From Ramlibacter terrae (GTDB lineage Bacteria > Pseudomonadota > Gammaproteobacteria > Burkholderiales > Burkholderiaceae_C), in the NCBI GenBank assembly GCA_013127575.1, contig CP053418.1, positions 2,294,001-2,358,000 of the forward strand: DNA of 64,000 nucleotides, given 5' to 3'. The notes beneath the pieces are model-generated. The model saw only the letters and a list, made by a program, of their open reading frames with translations, had not been told where the DNA came from and made no database searches. The first letter of the stretch is position 1. The number at the start of each line of letters is the position of its first letter. The position numbers were made by a program, and so were the translations under genes. This document shows, in pieces, positions 44,674 through 54,324 of the stretch.

Positions 44674-44844
44674 GGGGTTCCTCGAAAGCGCGGTGGTGAT
44701 GCCGTTACAGTCTGGGCATTGTGACAGAAACCAAGAGCCTTCGCCGGGGCCCGGCCGGACTCCGCACGCTATGAATGCGATAGCAACAAGCCATCGCTGC
44801 GCGCGGCTCAGCGGCAGCACCCAGTCCCCGCGGCGGCCCGCCGC

Positions 44845-47082
44845 ATGATGCGTCCGGCGCGCCCGCGCGGGCTCACCCTCGGCGCCTACCGGCCGTCGCC
44901 TTTTCGGCCCTGTCGATCCTCCTGACCGTCGTGCTGACAGTGGTCGTGGAGCGCACCGCGTCGCGCGGGATCGCCAGCAGCATCGGCCAGAACCTCGCCG
45001 AACTCGCGAGCCAGACCGCGAGCCGCCTCGACCGCGGCATGTTCGAGCGGTACCGCGAAGTGCAGCTCATGGCGCAGCGGCTGCAGCGCCTGCCGCCCGA
45101 CGACGTGCAGGCCGAACTCGACGCCGCCAAGGCCAGCTACCGGTACTACGCCTGGCTCGCCGGCGGATGCCAAGGGCACCGTGCAGGCGGCGAGCGGCGG
45201 CCTGCTCACGGGGCAGGACGTGTCGGGGCGCCCGTGGTTCTCGCAGGCGCTCGCCGGCGTGCACCGGGGGACGTGCACGAGGCGGTGCTGCTGTCCAAGC
45301 TGCTCGGTGGCGAGCCGGGCCCGAACCCCAGCGCTTCTACGACGTGGCGTTCAGCATTGCCGACGGACGCGTGCTGGGCGCGCACGTCTCCGGGAATGGG
45401 CGAAGGATGTGCGCCGCACCGTCTTCAGCGCCGACCGCCGCAGCGAGAGCATCGAGCCGCTGATCGTCTCGTCCGACGGCCGCGTGCTGCTGGGTCCGCC
45501 GGGCACCGAAGGCCTCAAGCTCGCCCTCACGAGCTTCGAGCGCGCCCACTCGGGCGAGGATGGCTTCGTCACCGAGCGCTGGCCCGACGGCGAGGAGTAC
45601 CGGTCGGCTACGGCTCGACGACGGGCTTCCAGTCGTCGCCCGGCCTCGGCTGGAAGGTGCTGGTGCGCCAGCCGGTGGCGATGGCCTACGAACCCCTGCG
45701 CACGCTGCAGTGGCGCGTGTTCTGGGGCGGGCTCGCGCTGGCGATCGTGTTCTCGGTGCTGGGCTGGATGGCGGCCCGCGCGATCTCGCGGCCGCTGCTG
45801 CAACTGGCCGGCGCCGCGCGGCGGCTGGAGCAGGGCCACGAGACGCAGGTGGAAACCTCCAGCGCCTACCGCGAGGTGGAGGTGCTGGGGACGGCGCTCA
45901 ACTCGCTGCTGGGGAACCTGCAGCAGAAGACGGGCGAGCTGCACGCGCTGAACACCGAGCTGGAGCAGCGCGTCGAGCTGCGCACGGCGGAACTGAGCGA
46001 CGCCTTCCGCCGTGTGCAGGCCAACGAGCAGCGCATCCAGACCATCCTGGAGGCGGCGCAGGACCCGTTCATCAGCATGGACCTGCAGGGCAGGATCATC
46101 GACTGGAACACGCAGGCCGAGGTGGTGTTCGGCTGGGGCCGCGAGGAGGTGCTGGGGCGCCGCGCCAGCGAGGTGCTGTTGCCGAAGCGGTATGCCGACG
46201 CGCTCGAAGGCGTGCTGGAGGCCTACCTGCGCACCGGCGACGCCGCCATCCTGCACCAGGCCATCGAACGCATCATGATCGACCGCCAGGGGCCGCGAGA
46301 TCCCGGTGGAAGTGAAGGTCGGCCTGGTGAGCACCGGCAACGACCGCTTCTTCAGCGCCTTCATCCACGACATCTCGCAGCGCAAGGAAGTCGAGCGCAT
46401 GAAGGACGAGTTCGTCTCGACCGTCTCGCACGAACTGCGCACGCCGCTGACCGCGATCTACGGCTCGCTCAGCTTGCTGAGCTCGGGCATGGCGGGCGAA
46501 CTGCCCGACGACGTGAAGCAACTGCTGGCGATCTCGCACGAAAGCACCGAGCGGCTGATCCGGCTGATCAACGACCTCCTCGACCTCGACAAGATCGCCT
46601 CGGGCAAGCTGGAATACCGCATGCAGGAGCAGCCGTTGCGGCCGCTGCTGGAACACGCCGTGCGCGACACGCAAGCGTACGCCGAGGGGCTGCGGGTGCA
46701 GTTCCGGATGGTCGGCGACGAGCAGGGGCGCGTGAACGCCGATGCCGACCGCATCGTGCAGGTCTGCGTCAACCTGCTGTCGAACGCGGCGAAGTTCTCG
46801 CCCAAGGGCGCCGACGTCGAGGTGGGCATTGCGCACCCGGAACCCGGGTGGGTGCGCGTTTGGGTGGCCGACCGCGGTCCGGGCGTGCCGCCCGAGTTCC
46901 GGGAGCGCATGTTCCAGCGCTTCGCCCGGGCCGACGCCTCGGACCGGCGGGCGCGCGGCGGGACGGGGCTGGGCCTGTCGATCTGCCGCAGCATCGTCGA
47001 GGCGCACGGCGGCCGCATGGGCTTCACGACCGAGCCGGACGTGCGGACGGAGTTCTACTTCGAGCTGCCCGAATCGGAATGA
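44845..47082 (+). CDS. Membrane sensor histidine kinase (Cache-HAMP-PAS-HisKA-HATPase), several frame breaks
   Basis: About 747 residues after repair. There is an N-terminal membrane segment ([13 protein letters not shown]), then a periplasmic sensor of about 250 residues, probably dCache-like, with [14 protein letters not shown] second membrane segment ([20 protein letters not shown]) leads into HAMP, a coiled coil and a PAS domain ([20 protein letters not shown]). The kinase core has [32 protein letters not shown] and GTGLGLSI. Breaks are near 44888, 45166, 45267, 45330 (C run), 45390, 45604 and 46298. No receiver is fused; a single-receiver gene lies tail to tail two bases away. The signal is unknown. 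Confidence 0.88.
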
Positions 47083-47083
47083 T

Positions 47084-47467
47084 TCAGGGCAGCGGTGCGT
47101 GGCTGCGCACGCGCGCCAGCAGGTCTTCGGGCTGGAACGGCTTGACGATGTAGTCGGTGGCGCCGGCGTCCAGCGCCCGGCTGACGTCGTGCTCCTGCGC
47201 CTTGGCGGTGAGCATCAGCACCGGCACCGACGCCCACGCGGGCTGCTTGCGCAGCAGCGCGACCAGCTGCAGCCCGTCGACATGGGGAAGCATCACGTCG
47301 AGCAGCACCACCGCGGGGGCTCGCGTTGCTCGATGTAGGCCTGGGCGGCGCGGCCGTCGTTGACCAGTTCCACGGTAGCCGACCCGCTGCAGCATGAACT
47401 GCAGGAGGCGGCCGATGTGCTCGTCGTCTTCGACGACCAGGGCGGAGGGCGGGTTGCGGTGCTGCTC
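47084..47467 (-). CDS. Single-domain response regulator, one or more frame breaks, start uncertain
   Basis: A CheY-like receiver of roughly 125 residues: ALVVEDDEHIGRLLQFMLQR (acidic pocket), VVLLDVMLPHVDGLQLV (phospho-Asp), PVLMLTAKAQEHDV and DYIVKPFQPEDLLARVRSH (Lys). Breaks lie near 47320 and 47385. No good ATG is visible; the frame may start near the stop of the upstream outer-membrane gene (TTCTGAGC). There is no output domain. It is convergent with the kinase gene and is its likely partner. Confidence 0.72.
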   Translation of the reverse strand, partial: EQHRNPPSALVVEDDEHIGRLLQFMLQRVGYRGTGQRRPRRPGLHRATRAPAVVLLDVMLPHVDGLQLVALLRKQPAWASVPVLMLTAKAQEHDVSRALDAGATDYIVKPFQPEDLLARVRSHAPLP

Positions 47468-48029
47468 AGAAGGCGGTCCGGTAATAAACCATGGGGCGGC
47501 CGTCCTTGCGCTTCACGGAGATCTTGGCGCCGCTTTCCAGCTGCATGCCGATGAAGCCCCGTTCCACGCTGAACCCGGCCTTGCGGGATTTGGTGAGTGT
47601 CATCTCGACGCGCGCGCCGTACACCGGCTCGCGCATCTGGACCAGAGTGTAGGCGTCCTCGTCGTGCTGCATCCGCTTCCACGCTGTCACGTCGATCTGG
47701 TTCTGGCCTTCCGGCGCGTGGCGCCACGTGACGCCGAGGTCCACGCTCGGACGGATCGCCGCATAGCCCGAAGGCAGCATGGTGGTGCGCGGCGCGAAGC
47801 CGCTCATGCCCACGGCCACGCCGAGGCCCGTTCCCTTGCCGGGCAGCACCGACACATCGACGCGCGGGGCCCGGAAGCCGGAATCCCTGGCTTTCCAGCC
47901 GCGGCAGGCTGCTCGCATTGACTTCGACGTGCAGGGGCGGCGTGCCCTGCGCCCACGCGGGGCAGAGCGCCAGCCACCCGGGGCGGCTGCTGCGGCGGCC
48001 CAACCGGTGCGTGCGACAGTCTTCTCCAT
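47466..48029 (-). CDS. Putative small outer-membrane protein, frame breaks
   Basis: Unknown family. MEKTVARTGWAAAAAA begins a signal peptide; after repair it continues through ALCPAWAQG. The mature part has alternating strands: VDVSVLPGKGTGLGVAVGMS, SVDLGVTWRHAPEGQNQIDV and RVEMTLTKSRKAGFSV. It ends GRPMVYYRTAF with terminal Phe, typical of outer-membrane barrels. Breaks are near 47983 (GGCTGG for GGCCTGG) and 47895 (extra G after CCAGG), with an in-frame error near 47990. About 187 residues. It is directly upstream of the receiver gene on the same strand, so the two may be co-transcribed. Confidence 0.62.
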   Translation of the reverse strand: MEKTVARTGWAAAAAAPGGWRSAPRGRRARRPCTSKSMRAACRGWKARDSGFRAPRVDVSVLPGKGTGLGVAVGMSGFAPRTTMLPSGYAAIRPSVDLGVTWRHAPEGQNQIDVTAWKRMQHDEDAYTLVQMREPVYGARVEMTLTKSRKAGFSVERGFIGMQLESGAKISVKRKDGRPMVYYRTAF

Positions 48030-48172
48030 GGCTCACCTCCCAGTGATGGGACTGAACTCTAGGTCTGCCGCTGGCGAAGGTTTGTGGGAGGCTGTAACCG
48101 GATTTTGTCAGCCGGCGCCCGTCAAGGACGGGGGTGGCGGCTGGCATGCGCGCCGGGAACGCGGAAGAAGTT

Positions 48173-48266
48173 GACGAGCCTTACCCCCGGCACTGGCTCC
48201 ACAGTTAGGGCTGCTTGGTTCCCCACCTGACCCGGTTGGCCGCTTCACCATGCGGGGAGGCCCGTC
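48173..48266 (-). ncRNA. ffs: Signal recognition particle RNA (4.5S, bacterial small type)
   Basis: On the minus strand the conserved apical domain reads GGTCAGGTGGGGAACCAAG followed by CAGCC, the universal SRP RNA tetraloop and symmetric-loop region. The ends pair: GACGGGCCT at the 5' side with AGGCTCGTC at the 3' side. This gives a hairpin of about 94 bases, the size of 4.5S RNA. A TACAAT box at 48274-48279 (minus strand) sits 7 bases before the 5' end. SRP RNA binds Ffh and targets membrane proteins. It is divergent from dnaX. Confidence 0.9.
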
Positions 48267-48273
48267 GGGGTCT

Positions 48274-48279
48274 ATTGTA
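48274..48279 (-). promoter_or_regulatory. -10 element of the SRP RNA gene
   Basis: TACAAT on the minus strand lies 7 bases upstream of the predicted RNA 5' end at 48266. The -35 region is GC-rich and not clearly conserved. Confidence 0.6.
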
Positions 48280-48341
48280 GGCGACCCGGCGGCCGGTCGC
48301 ACGCGGAAGGGCATGGTCGAGCCCACTTTAGAATCGCCGCA

Positions 48342-50122
48342 ATGTCCTACCTCGTGCTCGCCCGCAAATACCGGCCCAAGACCTTCGGCCAGATGGTCGG
48401 GCAGGAGCACGTGGTGCAGGCGCTGTCGAACGCGCTGGAGCAGCAGCGGCTGCACCATGCCTACCTGTTCACGGGCACGCGGGGCGTCGGCAAGACGACG
48501 GTGTCGCGCATCTGGCCAAGTCGCTGAACTGCCGGGGCCCGGACGGGCAGGGCGGCATCACGGCGGCGCCGTGCGGCGTGTGCCAGGCCTGCACCGACAT
48601 CGACAGCGGCCGCTTCGTCGACTACACCGAGCTGGACGCCGCGTCAAACCGCGGCGTCGACGAGGTGCAGTCGCTGCTGGAGCAGGCGGTCTACAAGCCG
48701 GTGCAGGGGCGTTTCAAGGTCTTCATGATCGACGAGGTGCACATGCTCACCGGGCACGCGTTCAACGCGATGCTCAAGACGCTCGAGGAGCCGCCCGAGT
48801 ACCTCAAGTTCGTGCTGGCCACCACCGATCCGCAGAAGGTGCCGGTGACGGTGCTTTCGCGCTGCCTGCAGTTCAACCTGCGGCCGATGGCGCCGGAGAC
48901 GGTGCAGGAGCACCGGCGACCGTGCTGGAAGCCGAAGCGGTCGCGGCCGACCCGCAGGCGCTGCGCCTGCTGTCGCGGGCGGCCCGCGGTTCGATGCGGG
49001 ACGCCTTGTCGCTGACCGACCAGGCCATCGCCTTCGGCGCCGGCGAGCTGCGCGAGGCGGCGGTGCGGCAGATGCTGGGCAGCGTCGACCGCAGCCATGT
49101 GTTCCGGCTGGTCGAGGCGCTGGCGCAGTCCGATGGCAAGACGGTCGTCGAGATCTCCGAGGCGCTGCGCCTGCACGGCCTGAGCGCCGCCGCCGCGCTG
49201 GAGGAGATGAGCATGGTGCTGCAGCGCATGGCGGTGCTGCAGGCGGTGCCGGACGCCGCGGAAGCGTCCGACGACGAGGCCGCCACCATTGCGCGTCTCG
49301 CGGGCCTGATGCCGGCCGACGAGACGCAACTGCTGTACAGCATCTGCCTGCATGGCCGCGCCGAGCTCGGCCCGGCGCCCGACGAATATGCGGCGCTGAC
49401 GATGGTGCTGCTGCGGCTGCTGGCGTTCAAGCCTTCGGGATCGCAGGAAAAAAAAACTCTGAATGATGGCGCCGGCGCATCGGCCGGCAGGCTGGCGGCA
49501 AGCGAAGCGCAGCCCAGCGCACCGCCGCCGCCCGCGCCATCCGCGCCGCCGCCGACGGTTCAACCCCGCCCCACCGCGCCCCCGGCCAGGTCCTCCCCGT
49601 CGTCGAGCCGCGCCAGCCACCGCCGCGCGCGAGCAGGCCAACGGCGACACCGACGTCGTCGGCGTCCCGGTCCGCGTGCAGCGCGAGCCCCTGCGCGAAG
49701 CGCCGACCGGCGTGCCGTCCGTCACGCCCACCCCCGAGGGCGACTTCTGGCAGGCGACCGTGCAGCAACTGGTCGAGCGCGAAGCCGTCACGGCGCTCGT
49801 GCGCGAACTTGCGCTGCAGTCGCAGCTGGTCGGCCGCGACGAAGGCCACTGGATGCTGCGGGTGGAGCGAGAGTCGCTCAACCAGCCGGCGAGCCGCGAG
49901 CGGCTGCGCGGCGCGCTGGAAGCGGCGGGCCACGCGGTGCAGATTTCGGTCGAAGTCGGTCCCGTCAGCGACAGCCCCGCCCGCCGCAACGCGCAGGCGG
50001 CCGCGCTGCGGCAGCAGGCCGCCGAGCAGATCATCCTGAACGATCCGTTCGTGCAGCAGATGCAGCGTGACTTTGGGGCGAAAATCGTCCCCGGCAGCAT
50101 CAAACCCGTCGAGAAACACTGA
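48342..50122 (+). CDS. dnaX: DNA polymerase III tau/gamma subunit, three frame breaks
   Basis: DnaX forms the clamp loader and, as tau, links polymerase cores and helicase. [19 protein letters not shown] is the N-terminus, [11 protein letters not shown] the Walker A, a four-Cys zinc module follows (CRG..CGVCQAC), and [11 protein letters not shown] is Walker B. Domain III ends near residue 368. An A9 run (49448-49456) and an Ala/Pro linker follow, then the tau C-terminal domain ([20 protein letters not shown]). Breaks are near 48512 (ATCTGG), 48913 (CACCGG for CACCTGG) and ~49590. Reconstructed tau is about 593 residues. Slippage at A9 would yield a gamma of about 374 residues. Confidence 0.94.
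49448..49466 (+). promoter_or_regulatory. A9 slippery run with stop codons in both other frames (probable gamma-producing site)
   Basis: Nine A occur in a region otherwise about 70 percent GC. In the zero frame the codons are GAA AAA AAA ACT CTG and translation continues as tau. Shifting one way gives CTC TGA (stop 49460-49462); shifting the other way gives GAA TGA (stop 49464-49466). The position, directly after domain III, is where gamma ends in other bacteria. Confidence 0.6.
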
Positions 50123-50135
50123 GAGAAGGATTCGC

Positions 50136-50459
50136 ATGTTCAACAAGGGACAGCTGGCCGGCCTGATGAAGCAGGCCCGGGCCATGCAGGACAACCTGAA
50201 GAAGGCGCAGGAAGAGCTCGCCCTGATCGAGGTCAGCGGCGAAGCCGGCGCCGGCCTGGTCAAGGTGACGATGACCTGCAAGCACGACGTCAAGCGCGTC
50301 ACGATCGACCCGAGCCTGCTGGGCGAGGACAAGGACATGCTGGAAGACCTCGTCGCCGCGGCTTTCAATGCCGCCGTGCGCAAGGCGGAGGAAACCAGCA
50401 ACGAGAAGATGGCCAAGCTCAGTGCCGGGCTCCCGCCCGGCATGAAGCTGCCCTTCTGA
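50136..50459 (+). CDS. ebfC: YbaB/EbfC nucleoid-associated protein
   Basis: A small dimeric DNA-binding protein of the YbaB/EbfC family. The 107-residue frame is intact: [20 protein letters not shown], a helical segment, the beta-sheet [17 protein letters not shown] and the C-terminal [10 protein letters not shown]. An AGAAGGA sits just upstream of the ATG. The dnaX-ebfC-recR order is widely conserved and often co-transcribed, linking it loosely to replication and repair. Confidence 0.96.
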   Translation: MFNKGQLAGLMKQARAMQDNLKKAQEELALIEVSGEAGAGLVKVTMTCKHDVKRVTIDPSLLGEDKDMLEDLVAAAFNAAVRKAEETSNEKMAKLSAGLPPGMKLPF

Positions 50460-50465
50460 TCGCGC

Positions 50466-51058
50466 TTGGCAGAACCTTCCCTCCAGGCGCTCGTCGATGC
50501 GCTGCGGCGCCTGCCCGGCGTGGGCGTGAAGTCGGCGCAGCGCATGGCTTTCCACATGCTGCAGCACGACCGCGAGGGCGCGCACGTGCTCTCGCGCGCG
50601 CTCGAGCAGGCCGCGAGCCACGTGCGCCACTGCAGCGAATGCCACACGTTCACCGAAGACGAGGTGTGCGCCACCTGCCGCAGCCTGCAGCGGGACCGCG
50701 CCAAGCTGTGCGTCGTCGAGACGCCGGCGGACCAGGCCGCCATCGAGCGCACGCAGGCGTTCCGGGGCTGTACTTCGTGCTGATGGGCAAGCTCAGCCCG
50801 CTCGACGGCATCGGCCCCAAGGAAATCGGGCTGTCCAAGCTGTTCGACCGCGCCACGGCCGGTGAGGTGCAGGAGGTGATCCCGGCCACCAACTTCACGG
50901 CCGAAGGCGAAGCCACCGCGCACGTGATCGCCGAAGCGCTCAAGCAGCGCGGGCTGAAGGTGACGCGGCTCGCGCGCGGCGTGCCCGCGGGCAGCGAGCT
51001 CGAATATGTGGATCTGGGGACCATCGCGCATGCGCTGGTGGACAGGAGGACGAAATGA
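50466..51058 (+). CDS. recR: Recombination mediator RecR, one frame break
   Basis: RecR with RecO/RecF loads RecA at gaps. The TTG start at 50466 gives [20 protein letters not shown], where a helix-hairpin-helix follows. The zinc finger is [16 protein letters not shown], and the Toprim domain contains [15 protein letters not shown] and [17 protein letters not shown] break near 50764 (TTCCGGGG for one base more, TTCCTGGGG or a G run) is repaired to 197 residues. The stop overlaps the MAPEG start (ATGA). Confidence 0.95.
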
Positions 51059-51478
51059 CGTTGCCGATGACGTTCGGTTTCACGCTGGCTTACTGGTGCG
51101 TGCTCATCGCCGCGCTGCTGCCGATCGGGTGCGCGGGGCTCGCCAAGTGGCACGGCTTCGGCAAGCCGCGGCGCGAAGGCGGCTTCGACAACGAGAACCC
51201 GCGCGCGTGGCTCGCGCGGCAGGAGGGCTGGCAGGCGCGCGCGAACGCCGCGCAGGCCAACACCTTCGAGGCGCTGCCGTTCTTCATCGGCGCCGTGATC
51301 ATCGCGCACCAGCTCGGCGCCACCCAGGCGCGGCTCGACATCCCCGGCGCTGGTCTGGATCACGCTGCGCGTGATCTACGTGGCCATGTACGTCGCCGGC
51401 CTCGGCACCGCGCGCTCGGTGATCTGGCTGCTGGCGCTGCTGGTCAACATCGCGATCCTGTTCAGCGGCTACCGCTAG
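51055..51478 (+). CDS. MAPEG-family membrane protein, one frame break
   Basis: A small four-helix membrane protein of the MAPEG group (glutathione/eicosanoid-related in eukaryotes, mostly uncharacterised in bacteria). Visible are [20 protein letters not shown], the conserved [20 protein letters not shown] with its NxxE-like region, [14 protein letters not shown] and a C-terminal [14 protein letters not shown]. An AGGAGG lies 8 bases upstream of ATG 51055. A break near 51347 (CCCCGG for CCTGG) is repaired to 140 residues. It is coupled to recR by overlap only; no functional link is evident. Confidence 0.82.
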
Positions 51479-51589
51479 GCAACAGCCCTCACGCCGTTAC
51501 GTGAAAACCCGCACGGGCTAGTCCCGATGCGGTCCGCGGGGGCGCGCACTAACCTGCGGAGAAGCAGAAGAATTTCAAAGAGGCTCCGC

Positions 51590-52627
51590 ATGTCCAACCT
51601 GTCACTCAACCGCCGGCGCTTCGGGGTGCTGGCCGCGGCCGCCGTCGCGGCCCCCGCGTTGCGCGCGCAAGCCAGGCCCGAAAAGAACAAGGTCTCCATC
51701 GCGGTCGGCGGCAAGGCGTCGTTCTACTACCTGCCGCTCACCATCGCCGAGCAGCTCGGGTACTTCAAGGCCGAAGGCCTCGACGTCGAGATCTCCGACT
51801 TCGCGGGCGGTTCGCGCGCGCTCCGTGCCGTCGTCGGCGGTTCGGCCGACGTCGTGAGCGGCGCGTACGAGCACACCATCAACCTCCAGAGCAAGAACCA
51901 GCTGTTCCAGGCTTTCGTGCTGCAGGGCCGCGCGCCCGCCATCGCGATGGGCGTGTCCACCAAGGCGATGCCCGGCTACAAGAACGTGGGCGACCTGCGG
52001 GGCAAGAAGATCGGCGTCACCGCGCCCGGCTCGTCCACCAACATGGTGGCCAACCTCGTGCTGTCGCGCGCCGGGCTGAAGGCTTCCGACGTGAGCTTCA
52101 TCGGCGTGGGCACGTCCGCCGGTGCGCTGACGGCGCTGCGCTCGGGCCAGATCGACGCGATGAGCAACATCGATCCGGTGATGACGATGCTGGAGCAGAA
52201 AGGCGACGTGCGCATCATCAGCGACACGCGCACGCTCAAGGGCACGCAGGAAGTGTTCGGCGGCCCGATGCCGGCGGGCTGCCTGTACGCGCCGATGGAC
52301 TTCGTGCAGAAGAACCCGAACACCTGCCAGGCGCTGACCAACGCCATCGTGCACGGCCTCAAGTGGCTGCAGACCGCCGGCCCGAGCGACATCATCAAGA
52401 CCGTGCCCGAGACCTACCTGCTCGGCGACCGCGCGCTGTACCTCGCCTCGTTCAACAAGGTGCGCGAGGCGATCGCGCTCGACGGCATGCTGCCCGACGA
52501 CGGCGCCCGCACCGCGCTGAAGGCGCTGGCCAGCTTCGACACGTCCATCAAGGGCGACAAGATCGACCTGGGCCGCACCTACACCAACGAGTTCGCGCGG
52601 CGCGCGAAGGAGCGGTACAAGGCGTGA
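51590..52627 (+). CDS. NitT/TauT-type ABC transporter substrate-binding protein
   Basis: A periplasmic receptor of the NMT1/SsuA-TauA family. The twin-arginine-like signal NRRRFGVLAAAAVAAPALRA precedes VSIAVGGKASFYYLPLTIAE, which is typical of the family, then GLDVEISDFAGGSRALRAVV. GKKIGVTAPGSSTNMVANLV and LRSGQIDAMSNIDPV mark the ligand cleft. The 345-residue frame is intact. The stop overlaps the ATPase start (GTGA at 52624). The ligand (sulfonate, nitrate, bicarbonate, pyrimidine or other) cannot be inferred, as no catabolic gene is adjacent. Confidence 0.9.
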   Translation: MSNLSLNRRRFGVLAAAAVAAPALRAQARPEKNKVSIAVGGKASFYYLPLTIAEQLGYFKAEGLDVEISDFAGGSRALRAVVGGSADVVSGAYEHTINLQSKNQLFQAFVLQGRAPAIAMGVSTKAMPGYKNVGDLRGKKIGVTAPGSSTNMVANLVLSRAGLKASDVSFIGVGTSAGALTALRSGQIDAMSNIDPVMTMLEQKGDVRIISDTRTLKGTQEVFGGPMPAGCLYAPMDFVQKNPNTCQALTNAIVHGLKWLQTAGPSDIIKTVPETYLLGDRALYLASFNKVREAIALDGMLPDDGARTALKALASFDTSIKGDKIDLGRTYTNEFARRAKERYKA

Positions 52628-53451
52628 GCCCCGCCGTGCAGCCGCACGCGCTGGAGCTCAACGCCATCGAAGTCACCTTCCGCTCGCGCGAGGAGCGGGA
52701 CCGGAGCTACACCGCCGTCGCCGCGACCACGCTGCAAGTGGCCGCCGGCGAGTTCGTGTCGGTGGTCGGGCCCACCGGCTGCGGCAAGTCGACGCTGCTG
52801 AACGTCGCGGCCGGCCTGCTGCCCGCCACGTCGGGCGAAGTGCGCGTCTTCGGCGAACGCCTGCAGGGCATCAACCGCCGCGCCGGCTACATGTTCCAGT
52901 CGGACGCGCTGATGCCCTGGCGCAGCGCCATCGCCAACGTGATGGTCGGCCTGCAGTACTGCGGCCTCCCGGACGCCGAGGCACGCGCGCAGGCGCAGGG
53001 CTGGCTGGAGCGCGTGGGCCTCGGCGGCTTCGGCGACCGCTACCCGCACCAGCTTTCCGGCGGCATGCGCAAGCGGACGGCGCTCGCCCAGACGCTCGCG
53101 CTCGATCCCGACATCATCCTGATGGACGAACCGTTCAGCGCGCTCGACATCCAGACGCGCCAGCTGATGGAGAACGAGGTGCTGGACCTGTGGGCCGCAC
53201 GGCGCAAGGCGGTGCTCTTCATCACGCACGACCTCGACGAAGCGATCGCGATGAGCGACCGGGTGGTGGTGCTCTCGGCCGGCCCGGGCACGCACCCGAT
53301 CGGCGAGTTCGCCATCGACCTGCCGCGCCCGCGCGACGTCGCCGAGGTGCGCAGCCAGCCGCGCTTCGTCGAACTGCACACGCAGATCTGGGCCGTACTG
53401 CGCGACGAAGTGCTCAAGGGCTACGCGCAGCAGCTGAAGAGGGCGGCGTGA
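52624..53451 (+). CDS. NitT/TauT-type ABC transporter ATPase
   Basis: Cytoplasmic ATPase of the importer, 275 residues in an intact frame. Walker A is [19 protein letters not shown], followed by the Q-loop YMFQSDALMPWR. The signature is LSGGMRKRTALAQTLA, Walker B is IILMDEPFSALD and the switch is LFITHDLDEAIA. It starts with GTG overlapping the binding-protein stop; its stop TGA overlaps the permease ATG (TGATG). The tight packing shows a single operon. Confidence 0.94.
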   Translation: MSPAVQPHALELNAIEVTFRSREERDRSYTAVAATTLQVAAGEFVSVVGPTGCGKSTLLNVAAGLLPATSGEVRVFGERLQGINRRAGYMFQSDALMPWRSAIANVMVGLQYCGLPDAEARAQAQGWLERVGLGGFGDRYPHQLSGGMRKRTALAQTLALDPDIILMDEPFSALDIQTRQLMENEVLDLWAARRKAVLFITHDLDEAIAMSDRVVVLSAGPGTHPIGEFAIDLPRPRDVAEVRSQPRFVELHTQIWAVLRDEVLKGYAQQLKRAA

Positions 53452-54279
53452 TGCTGCGCCCGAACGAGAACAACCTGCGCGCATGGCAAGCCGCCGTGCT
53501 GGTGGTCGTACTGCTGGCCTGGCACCTGTTCTCGCGCAACGAGCAGACGGCCTTCTTCATCGGCGAGCCGGTCAAGGTGATGGGCCGCATCTGGTCGTGG
53601 TTCCTGCCGTTCGGCATGGAGCCCAACCTGCTGTTCCCCGAGGGCCTGCCCGGCCGCGCCGACATCTACCAGCACTGGGCGTGACGCTGCTCGAGACGGT
53701 GCTGGCGTTCGGCATCGGCACGCTGCTGGGGCTGGGCTTCGGCCTCTGGCTGGCGCTGGCGCCGACCGCCAGCGCGATCTTCGACCCCTACGTGAAGGCG
53801 CTCAACTCGATGCCGCGCGTGATCCTCGCGCCGATCTTCGCCATGTGGTTCGGCACGGGCATCTGGAGCAAGGTGGCGCTCGCCGTCACGCTGGTGTTCT
53901 TCATCGTGTTCTTCAATGTCTACCGGGGCGTCCGCGAGGTGAGTCCCACCGTGCTGGCCAACGCGCGCATGCTCGGCGCCAGCCAGAAGCAGCTGCTGCG
54001 CACGGTGTACCTGCCGAGCGCGACGAGCTGGGTGTTCTCCAGCCTGCACACGTCGGTCGGCCTCGCCTTCGTCGGCGCCGTGGTGGGCGAGTACCTCGGT
54101 TCGGCACGCGGCGTCGGCTACCTGATCCTGCAGGCCGAAGGCACCTTCGACGTCAACACCGTCTTCGCCGGCATCGTGGTGCTGACCGCGTTCGCCCCGC
54201 CCTGGATGCGCTGGTGGGCCGCATCGAACGCCACCTGATGAAGTGGCAGCCGCGGCAGGGCGACACCGAGAAGCTCTGA
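53451..54279 (+). CDS. NitT/TauT-type ABC transporter permease, two frame breaks
   Basis: Membrane subunit of the importer, about 276 residues after repair. Segments include AWQAAVLVVVLLAWHLFS, TLLETVLAFGIGTLLGLGFG and NSMPRVILAPIFAMWFGTG. The coupling loop is in NARMLGASQKQLLRTVYLPS. Breaks are near 53676 (CACTGG for CACCTGG) and 54195 (GCCCCGCC for GCCCTGGCC). A GC-rich palindromic terminator follows the stop, shared with the convergent repeat-protein gene. Confidence 0.9.
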
Positions 54280-54285
54280 CGCAGA

Positions 54286-54306
54286 AAGGGCCCCGCGGGG
54301 CCCCTT
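54286..54306. terminator. Convergent palindromic terminator
   Basis: GGGCCCCGCGGGGCCC at 54288-54303 is a perfect 16-base palindrome flanked by AAA on one side and CTTCTTC on the other. It lies between the permease stop and the stop of the opposing gene and can serve both strands. Confidence 0.65.
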
Positions 54307-54324
54307 CTTCATGGCGCGTGCCGG

